A stretch of DNA of 55,179 nt from Porphyromonadaceae bacterium (GTDB lineage: Bacteria; Bacteroidota; Bacteroidia; Bacteroidales; Porphyromonadaceae), in assembly GCA_030528555.1 (NCBI GenBank), contig JAUMYQ010000003.1:108717-163895 (forward strand), written 5' to 3'. Positions 50,801 to 55,179 of the stretch are shown here, piece by piece; position 1 is the stretch's first letter; each line of letters begins with the position of its first letter. The notes beneath the pieces are model-generated. The model was given only the letters and a program-made list of their open reading frames with translations, did no database searches and was not told the DNA's origin. Both the position numbers and the translations under genes were made by a program.

Positions 50801-51153
50801 GCGAGGACAAAGAGAGCTTCCGTGGTCTGGGTTTGACCTTCGAGGAGAAAGCCTTCTACGACATCTTGATACACCTGAGGGATAAATACAACTTCGTCTA
50901 TGGTGAGGATAAACGTGTGGGCTCTCTCATTATCAATGATAAGTGTAAGGCTTTGGCTAAGAAGATTAAGGAACTTATCGATGTGCAGTCGTCCTTTACC
51001 GACTGGCTCAACAATCAGAAAATACGTGCCGACCTGAACCAAAAGATATTCTTCTGCCTTCGTGCTGGTGGCTATCCCCCTCAATACAACAAAGAGGTCT
51101 TTGACCAAGTGATGGAGCAGGTCGAGCATTTCAAGACCTACGCAGGAGATTAG
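47863..51153 (+). CDS. hsdR: Type I restriction endonuclease subunit
   Basis: A 1,096-residue motor-nuclease that translocates unmodified DNA and cuts it. The PD-(D/E)XK nuclease site is at 133-150 (RIPDVLLFVNG with Asp134, then MELKN with Glu148 and Lys150). The SF2 motor has Walker A GATGCGKT (293-300) and a DEAH box (398-401, FSDEAHRTQ), followed by FVGFTGTPI and QTISRVNRNYPGKDFGYVIDY. The C-terminal helical region after about 770 probably binds the methylase core. It appears full length. It closes the hsdM-hsdS-fic-hsdR operon, 46 bases before the CD-NTase gene. Confidence 0.96.
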   Translation: MKFYESEYEQALIDLLCEVGWDYTHGSKLHRTNRDMLLTDDLRSFLEEQHLELESEDVESIIDHLRHTGGQTHFAQLRSTYRLLIEGYRYTRQSDGQAFDIAYIDFDEVGRNRFRVVNQFEVGYGQGSDIRIPDVLLFVNGIPLCIMELKNPTDATATIADAYEQIHTRYKRDIPHLLRYCSLSCISDATRNNTKLGTTYTPYEHYYAWKKVHNEDPAAQSGIDQVRTLVNGVYAPERFLEILRDYVYFPDAKSDREEEVVCRYPQFFATRMLRDNVLRAYAEGDHRGGTYFGATGCGKTYTMMFLARQLSLRSPELGSPTIVMIVDREDLQSQAGKLFLRSEGFLSLGATKVIDSRADLKTEMSLRTSGGFFICTIQKFCEETGLLNERCNIVCFSDEAHRTQVRLNTQLKVKDKTPEGKEGKGDALGAFVTKPYAELLRTAFPNATFVGFTGTPIDDTIQVFGQIVDSYTMQQAVADGITRDIKYIPRIAKVTLEAEKVQQIDAYYQQCGEEGATEADIATSKKAMSAMEVILGDDERLERLAADIVAHYTEACDNRADVVQKAMIVCSKRHIAYRLLKKFEQLRPDWFEERKSPDDSRLTKETLQRLSPMPTIAMVATRSANDPADMYHYLGDKKRIKELDEAFKAPESNFRVVIVVDMWIMGFDVPCLTYLYNDKPLQKQTLIQTISRVNRNYPGKDFGYVIDYIGIHKNMMEAMRRFGGEDFGPSEDDVAQAHEALRIELEIIQQVFAGFDLSPFTDKEATPLARLDCLSRAAEYIITMSQMLHVDGGKGVPQKVDAKTFFLAHVKRLRAAYDICQPSNVLSHDELTLSQCYMAVASYVRKTSGEKHDVESMNKAVERMVSEALRCNSVVSILDTDVEEQIFSPEFTEQLKDIKLPATRLELLIKMLRKTIREYKNTNKVAAERYEELLRKTLEAYHERRAALSAAEASATQSEAVTAIIDEATRQAMDLLRQLGEDKESFRGLGLTFEEKAFYDILIHLRDKYNFVYGEDKRVGSLIINDKCKALAKKIKELIDVQSSFTDWLNNQKIRADLNQKIFFCLRAGGYPPQYNKEVFDQVMEQVEHFKTYAGD

Positions 51154-51199
51154 AAAAGATATAGCAGAAGTTAAAAATAAACAATAAAATAACCTCTTT

Positions 51200-52246
51200 A
51201 TGGATTACAAAAGTAAAATCACGGCTCTTTCAGATAGATATAACCCCGAGAGAACCCAAGTAGTAGAAACTTGGCAGTTCAGCAATAGTGACCTACGCTT
51301 AACAGACAACGACGTTATTCGGTATGTCAAAAGAGCAATGTGTGCAGTAGATGAAGAGTATACCAGAAAGACAAAACAAGCTGGAGAAAGTGCTAAGCGT
51401 CATCTGAGCAATGCACTAACCGATGTCTCATTTGAGTATCAAGGATCTATTATGACCGATACGCATATTAGAGGGGCTAGTGATATTGACCTTTTGGTAC
51501 TTTGTGACAAATTCCACAGCACTGAAATAACTAAAGTTAGAAATGAGATAAGCAGTCCTTCTCGATACTACACACTAGAAGAACGACACCTACTGGAGAG
51601 ATATAATCAGACCTTTTCTGCATATCAAGGGAATAGCTTCAGTGATTTGGCTAATCTTAGGGCTGATATTGAAAGAATAATGAGACAAACCTACGATGAG
51701 TGTGACACATCACACGCTAAAGCTGTAAAAATAAGGAATAAGCATCTACATAGGGATGTCGATATTGTTACTGCATCTTGGTTTCAATCCTTGGATTATG
51801 TTTTACATGATATGCGCAAAGAGAGGCTGGGGATCAAGATATTCAATAAAAATAAGGGGTATGCAGAAGGCCCAGATTATCCATTCTTGAGTATCTCAAG
51901 AATAAACTTGAGAAGTGCTGAAACTTTTGGCCGTTTGAAAAGAATGATCCGTTTTCTCAAAAATGTGAGAACAGACTCTAGTCTAAACATTCCTTTAAGT
52001 AGTTTCGATATCAATGCGATATGCTATTCAATTCCTATACGAGATTATGCAAATTGTGACTACAAGCAATTGGTTCATGTTTTGTGGCACACAATGTTTT
52101 ATCTTTGGTATGATAAGAAAGAAGGTCAGCTAAAATCTGTTATTGGAGATGAGTATGTATTCCAAGGAAAGCCTGAAAAAGTAGAAGCATTAAAGATGTT
52201 AGAGAATGAGGTGTATAAGATCAAAACTGATTTAGAGAAAGCATGA
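51200..52246 (+). CDS. CD-NTase-like nucleotidyltransferase (CBASS nucleotide synthase)
   Basis: A 348-residue protein with the active site of the cGAS/DncV-like nucleotidyltransferases: GS at 82-83 in EYQGSIMTDTHI, the metal-binding pair Asp95/Asp97 in ASDIDLLVL, and a third acid in HRDVDIV (Asp186/Asp188). In CBASS such enzymes make a cyclic dinucleotide when phage infects. The gene directly downstream encodes a TIR-STING receptor; STING-linked enzymes of this type are known to favour 3',3'-cyclic di-GMP, so that product is inferred. It is AT rich compared with hsdR. The 3' end overlaps the next start (ATGA). It could also be another DNA-polymerase-beta-like transferase, but the pairing argues for CBASS. 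Confidence 0.85.
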   Translation: MDYKSKITALSDRYNPERTQVVETWQFSNSDLRLTDNDVIRYVKRAMCAVDEEYTRKTKQAGESAKRHLSNALTDVSFEYQGSIMTDTHIRGASDIDLLVLCDKFHSTEITKVRNEISSPSRYYTLEERHLLERYNQTFSAYQGNSFSDLANLRADIERIMRQTYDECDTSHAKAVKIRNKHLHRDVDIVTASWFQSLDYVLHDMRKERLGIKIFNKNKGYAEGPDYPFLSISRINLRSAETFGRLKRMIRFLKNVRTDSSLNIPLSSFDINAICYSIPIRDYANCDYKQLVHVLWHTMFYLWYDKKEGQLKSVIGDEYVFQGKPEKVEALKMLENEVYKIKTDLEKA

Positions 52247-53184
52247 AACCAAGGATATTTATAGGCTCTTCTTCGGAAGCATTAAACGTAGCCCAACGTA
52301 TAAAAGATTTTTTCTCCCCAGATTATGAGTGCTTTTTATGGACGGATGATGTGTTCAAAAACAATGAATCTTTCTTAGAAACGCTGGTCAAATCTGCGAG
52401 TTTATTTGATTTCGGGTTTATGGTTTTCTCCGCTGACGATAAGGGAACCATACGAAATGAGCTTTTTGAAACACCACGAGATAATATTTTATTTGAATAT
52501 GGTCTATTCCTTGGCAGGGTTGGTTTAGACCGAGCCTTTATCATAGCAGAGGAAACGGTAAAAATCCCAACCGACATGCTAGGAATTACTCACACTCGAT
52601 ATATAGTAAAGACTGGCGAGCAAGGGAAAAAAGAAGCAACAGATTCTCTAGAAAAGGGACTTGAGAAATTAAAAAAGCAGATTGATGAGAATCTCAATTT
52701 AGGTCACCTAGGGCTTCTCCCCTCAACTGTAATTGCGATTTCTTACTTTGAGGGATTTGTTAAACTCGCAGCAGAGTGGATTATGAATAGTATCCCTAAC
52801 ATAGAGTTAGAAGGCAAGAGTTATAAGAAATGCATTCTTTACATCAAAATACCAGAAACTCTTGATGCAGATATAAAGAAAAGCGCGAAACTGTTCTATA
52901 AAAAACAAGGACTTCATGAAACTGAAATAACAACAGGTCATCGGAATTATCCTATACATTTTGAAGCAAAGGGTAATAGTAATGATACATTAGAAATCTA
53001 TGATATGCCTACAATACTTAGCGGTATCGACAAAGCTATCGACATGTATTTTAAGGTAGGGCATATTGGGAAAACTAATCAACAGCAATTGGCTGAGGAT
53101 AATGAGATGAATAATTTCAAACGGGTTCTTCAGCTGTTGATTAACGAGGATGCATTTTGTCGTGAATGCGTGAAGATTATTTGA
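52243..53184 (+). CDS. TIR-STING effector of a CBASS system
   Basis: A 313-residue protein in two parts. Residues 1-~150 form a TIR-like NAD-hydrolase domain (MKPRIFIGSSSEALNVAQRI, WTDDVF, PRDNILFEYGLFLGR), with Glu85 the candidate catalytic residue. Residues ~155-313 resemble bacterial STING (GLLPSTVIAISYFEGFVK, KKCILYIKIPETLD, TLEIYDMPTIL). By family knowledge, cyclic-dinucleotide binding to the STING part causes filament assembly, and the TIR part then destroys NAD+ and stops growth. Start ATG overlaps the upstream stop by 4 bases. No type II/III CBASS ancillary genes are seen, so the system is of the minimal two-gene form. The call is made from motif and layout, not from database search. 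Confidence 0.82.
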   Translation: MKPRIFIGSSSEALNVAQRIKDFFSPDYECFLWTDDVFKNNESFLETLVKSASLFDFGFMVFSADDKGTIRNELFETPRDNILFEYGLFLGRVGLDRAFIIAEETVKIPTDMLGITHTRYIVKTGEQGKKEATDSLEKGLEKLKKQIDENLNLGHLGLLPSTVIAISYFEGFVKLAAEWIMNSIPNIELEGKSYKKCILYIKIPETLDADIKKSAKLFYKKQGLHETEITTGHRNYPIHFEAKGNSNDTLEIYDMPTILSGIDKAIDMYFKVGHIGKTNQQQLAEDNEMNNFKRVLQLLINEDAFCRECVKII

Positions 53185-53216
53185 AATGTTATCCTTTTTT
53201 TCGATAATCAATGGTC

Positions 53217-53250
53217 AACTCCACGGCTTGCAAAAGCAAGCTGTGGAGTT
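53217..53250. terminator. Terminator between the TIR-STING and mobilization genes
   Basis: A 15-base-pair stem (one mismatch/G-U pair) with an AAAA loop lies between convergent genes and ends 2 bases before the mobilization gene stop codon. It probably stops transcription from both sides. Confidence 0.75.
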
Positions 53251-53251
53251 C

Positions 53252-53674
53252 TTATTTCCTCTCTCGATTGTCAAATGCCATCGTCAGCTGTATCGCCTGC
53301 ACCTGTAGCTTGATGATTGCAGCTGAGTACATTTCGAGCTGGCGTATCATTCTCTGGGCTGTTTTAACCGAGTGGTAGCTATTGAGCGTTTTGACGGCTT
53401 CGTTGTAATTCACACCGATTACGCTCAATTTGGTGATGATGCTGCCCAGCTCTCGGAGATACGGCTCTGCGGATTTATCGTGTGTGATGACCTTAAAGGG
53501 CTGGTTCAATAGTCGTGCTCTGACGTAATGGCTCTTGGTCTTTGCTCCCGACTTTCGGTATAGTTCGATGAGCTTTTGCTGGTCTTCGGGATTAGGTATC
53601 CTGATGTGCCACCTGTCCCATCGTGGGCAGGTGGCACACCTGCCGTCAGGCTTGTCTGTACTCTTTCTTTTCAT
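53252..53674 (-). CDS. MobA/MobC-like mobilization (relaxosome) protein
   Basis: A 140-residue protein resembling the small mobilization proteins of Bacteroides conjugative and mobilizable elements (called MobA in CTnDOT-like elements, MobC in others). Features: a ribbon-helix-helix-like stretch (IRIPNPEDQQKLIELYRKSG, TKSHYVRARLL) and the family text VIGVNYNEAVKTLNSYHS, with a C-terminal helix. In such elements this gene precedes a relaxase and helps it at oriT. Here no relaxase gene follows downstream: the reading ends at a terminator facing the TIR-STING gene. It may therefore be a remnant or act with a relaxase in trans. Confidence 0.8.
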   Translation of the reverse strand: MKRKSTDKPDGRCATCPRWDRWHIRIPNPEDQQKLIELYRKSGAKTKSHYVRARLLNQPFKVITHDKSAEPYLRELGSIITKLSVIGVNYNEAVKTLNSYHSVKTAQRMIRQLEMYSAAIIKLQVQAIQLTMAFDNRERK

Positions 53675-53699
53675 TGGTTTCGTTGTCCTTTAATCACGA

Positions 53700-53850
53700 C
53701 TTTGGAGTGATTGATACCCCTATCGGGGCAAGGGTCTTTGTGCGACAAATGGCAATTTGTCCGACAAAGACACACCTTGCCAATATGAAGATGGGGGTAT
53801 ATCCCTTATCTGAACACCTGCACCCATTGAGTGCAGGTATTCAGATGGGC
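53700..53850. other. Candidate oriT: cluster of inverted repeats
   Basis: Between the mobilization gene and the DUF3408-like gene are three inverted repeats: CCCCTATCGGGG near 53717-53728; 17-base arms at 53734-53750 and 53755-53771 (15 of 17 paired); and 16-base arms at 53808-53823 and 53831-53846 (15 of 16). Position just upstream of a mobilization gene is that expected of a transfer origin, but no nic site is identified. Confidence 0.5.
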
Positions 53851-53874
53851 TTTGAGTGCTATGCACGCAAGGCA

Positions 53875-54363
53875 TCAGAGTTTTCTCCACACTTCTACAT
53901 CCTCTTTGTACTGCTCGAGATGCTCTCTGAGTACTCGCTCCACATAACCCGAGATTGTCGCTCCTCGTTCGCCTATTCTGCGAACGACCAAGTCTAAGCT
54001 CCTGAGCGTTTCTTCGGAGACATAGACCGCCTTGCGGTGGCTGATGCGTTGGGGCTGGAGGTACTTCTCTTGGAATTGGGCGAGTCGCTCCCTTTTTTGA
54101 GCTAAGCCTTGCTTGACGGCAGGCTCTTCAACTTTGGGGGGTGTCGGGGCTTTACTCGGCTGGGGTTGGTGCTGGGGCTTAGGCTTCGATGGTGGATTTT
54201 GAGGTAGTGGAGCAAACTTCTTGCTGAAGTTGGGCATACCAATACTTCCGTCGTCTTCCTCATCATAGTCAAAGGCGAGTTTAGACCTATTCGGGTTAAT
54301 CCCATAGTTCCCAAGCCGTTTCAAGCCCTCGTCGAGAATTTTATCTTTCTCTTCTTGTATCAT
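53875..54363 (-). CDS. DUF3408-like mobile-element protein
   Basis: A 162-residue protein resembling the DUF3408 family found in Bacteroidota conjugative and mobilizable elements. The N-terminus is acidic, a Pro/Gln/Lys-rich linker (about 54-83) is probably disordered, and the C-terminal part (about 105-150, VYVSEETLRSLDLVVRRIG) fits a ribbon-helix-helix fold. Start ATG 54363 lies 1 base after the upstream gene's stop, so translational coupling is likely. Exact function unknown; partition/transfer accessory roles have been suggested for the family. Confidence 0.75.
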   Translation of the reverse strand: MIQEEKDKILDEGLKRLGNYGINPNRSKLAFDYDEEDDGSIGMPNFSKKFAPLPQNPPSKPKPQHQPQPSKAPTPPKVEEPAVKQGLAQKRERLAQFQEKYLQPQRISHRKAVYVSEETLRSLDLVVRRIGERGATISGYVERVLREHLEQYKEDVEVWRKL

Positions 54364-54364
54364 A

Positions 54365-54670
54365 CTATCTCTTTGTTAGAATGGGGTTATAATGCCTTTC
54401 GAGCATCGCTTGGATGTCGCTCTGTTTATAGAGTATCTTACCTCCTATCTTGTAATAGGCTAATGTGCCGTTGCTACGGTACTCTTGGAGCGTTCGTGTG
54501 CTGATTTTGAGTAGTTCGCAGACCTCTTCTCCAGTAAGGAATACCTCTCCTCCTAACATCGGGCGAGCCGAGGCACAATAACGCTCCAGCTTGGCTAATA
54601 CACCCTCCATCATTTGAGTAAACATCAGTATTTGAGGGTTTTCGCCTGTAATGATTTCATTCTCTGCCAT
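54365..54670 (-). CDS. HTH_17 excisionase-like protein
   Basis: A 101-residue MerR-like helix-turn-helix protein (HTH_17 type, about 43-92: FLTGEEVCELLKISTRTLQE, YYKIGGKILYKQSDI). Such proteins in Bacteroides mobile elements serve as excision factors or regulators. It is followed by the DUF3408-like gene with a single-base gap. The preceding gene encodes a second protein of the same type. Confidence 0.8.
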   Translation of the reverse strand: MAENEIITGENPQILMFTQMMEGVLAKLERYCASARPMLGGEVFLTGEEVCELLKISTRTLQEYRSNGTLAYYKIGGKILYKQSDIQAMLERHYNPILTKR

Positions 54671-54677
54671 AGTGGGT

Positions 54678-54947
54678 TCATTCAGTTTTTGAGTTCAATG
54701 CTTGTGTGATGTCGCTCTCTTTGTAGTAACACTTGTGTCCGACCATTGAAAAGGGAATTTTGCCTGTATCACGGAGCATCTGCAAGGTTCGCTTGCTGAT
54801 GCTCAGCCTACGGCAGACGGCTTCGTTGTCGAGCCACTTCTCTGTTTGGGGTGGATTGCCAATGAGTTGCTCCACTCGGTGAATAAAGTCGGCAAAGGAG
54901 GAACGGAGCATCTCCCACGCTTTGCCTTCTACGATGATAATTTTCAT
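54678..54947 (-). CDS. HTH_17 excisionase-like protein (second copy type)
   Basis: An 89-residue protein with the same fold type as its neighbour (about 38-86: EAVCRRLSISKRTLQMLRD, CYYKESDI). ATG 54947 was chosen because the longer frame opens with TTG at 54992. It is the first gene visible of the minus-strand module; an integrase might lie beyond the right edge. Two adjacent HTH_17 proteins of related but different sequence are common at the start of Bacteroides mobile elements. Confidence 0.8.
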   Translation of the reverse strand: MKIIIVEGKAWEMLRSSFADFIHRVEQLIGNPPQTEKWLDNEAVCRRLSISKRTLQMLRDTGKIPFSMVGHKCYYKESDITQALNSKTE

Positions 54948-55027
54948 TGCTTCGGTTGGTTTTAGGTTGTGTTCTTGATTAAGTGCAAGCAAGGGCTATC
55001 GCTCTCACCGGCTTTGTTATTTAATGG

Positions 55028-55035
55028 CAAAATTA
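55028..55035 (-). promoter_or_regulatory. -7 element of the mobile module
   Basis: TAATTTTG on the minus strand matches TAnnTTTG, about 80 bases upstream of the first HTH_17 gene. No -33 box is seen. Confidence 0.35.
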
Positions 55036-55179
55036 GGCGGAGAAATGCAGTCCTTAATGGGCTGTAGATGAAGGCAGAAAATCAAGGAAATGACAAGAAA
55101 CGAAGCCTCTCCAATAGGCTTGTATTGCGGTAATGAGATGAGGAGTTGGCTCGTTCCTATGGACGTAAATTACAGGTTT

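Larger units (their letters stand above)
53252..55179 (-). mobile_element. Partial mobilizable element (runs off the right edge)
   Basis: Four minus-strand genes of the type found in Bacteroides mobilizable or conjugative elements (two HTH_17 proteins, a DUF3408-like protein and a MobA/MobC-like protein) plus a candidate oriT lie in 1.9 kb. No relaxase or integrase is within the window, and the right end is not visible. Confidence 0.6.

Noticed and set aside
50083-51129. 348-codon minus-strand frame inside hsdR
   Set aside because: Antisense shadow of a well-conserved gene; no family resemblance, and the codon pattern follows hsdR.
53623-53997. 124-codon plus-strand frame over the candidate oriT
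   Set aside because: Antisense to both mobilization genes and reads through the inverted repeats.

Overview
The window is a chromosomal segment of a Bacteroidota bacterium, most likely Porphyromonas or a close relative. The evidence is the gene set: RicT-GldH, the lipoprotein form of TamA (TamL), an OstA-like protein, an HU-CCDC81/SPOR protein, a 628-residue PurF-type amidotransferase beside carAB, and the run clpP-clpX-recQ-PPIase-ostA-mutL. Promoters where visible are of the Bacteroidota type (TTTG or TTG, about 19-20 bases, then TAnnTTTG), for example before valS, purF, the tRNA gene and the YbiT-like ABC-F gene. No rRNA and no CRISPR array were seen.

Region by region. 1-6.2 kb (minus): purF-like, carA and carB (carB is cut by the left edge), all glutamine-amidotransferase systems for nucleotide synthesis. 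6.2-7.4 kb: a long non-coding gap and a lone XRE-type regulator with a strong terminator. 7.4-11.2 kb (minus): ricT-gldH-dcp operon. 11.5-15.6 kb (plus): uup-like ABC-F ATPase and tamL. 15.8 kb: copy A of an 83-base dispersed repeat. 16.0-18.1 kb (minus): pyk and aroQ. 18.2-19.1 kb (plus): xerD, divergent from aroQ over a palindromic double promoter. 19.3-29.0 kb (minus): clpP-clpX-recQ-SurA-like-ostA-like-small membrane protein-mutL. 29.3 kb: tRNA-Thr(CGT). 29.4-32.5 kb (minus): valS and a small unknown gene. 32.8 kb: repeat copy B, inverted relative to A. 33.1-38.1 kb (plus): LptD-like, HU/SPOR protein and queG. 38.1-43.5 kb (minus): an MtaD-type deaminase, a GH95 fucosidase and a YbiT-like ABC-F protein.

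44.0-55.2 kb is accessory. A small XRE regulator leads a type I restriction-modification operon hsdM-hsdS-fic-hsdR. The fic gene encodes a Bro-N domain fused to a class III-type Fic AMP-transferase. Directly downstream is an AT-rich two-gene cassette: a CD-NTase-like nucleotidyltransferase followed by a TIR-STING effector, overlapping by 4 bases. This reads as a cyclic-dinucleotide anti-phage (CBASS) system and is the most interesting part of the window. A hairpin terminator separates it from a convergent, incomplete mobilization module (MobA/MobC-like protein, possible oriT, DUF3408-like protein, two HTH_17 excisionase-like proteins) that runs off the right edge. No relaxase gene lies where one would be expected.

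Functionally, the left 43.5 kb is housekeeping: pyrimidine/purine precursors, outer-membrane assembly (tamL, LptD-like, OstA-like, SurA-like), proteostasis (clpXP), DNA repair (mutL, recQ), chromosome resolution (xerD) and translation (valS, tRNA, ABC-F, queG). The right 11 kb is a defence island attached to mobile DNA.
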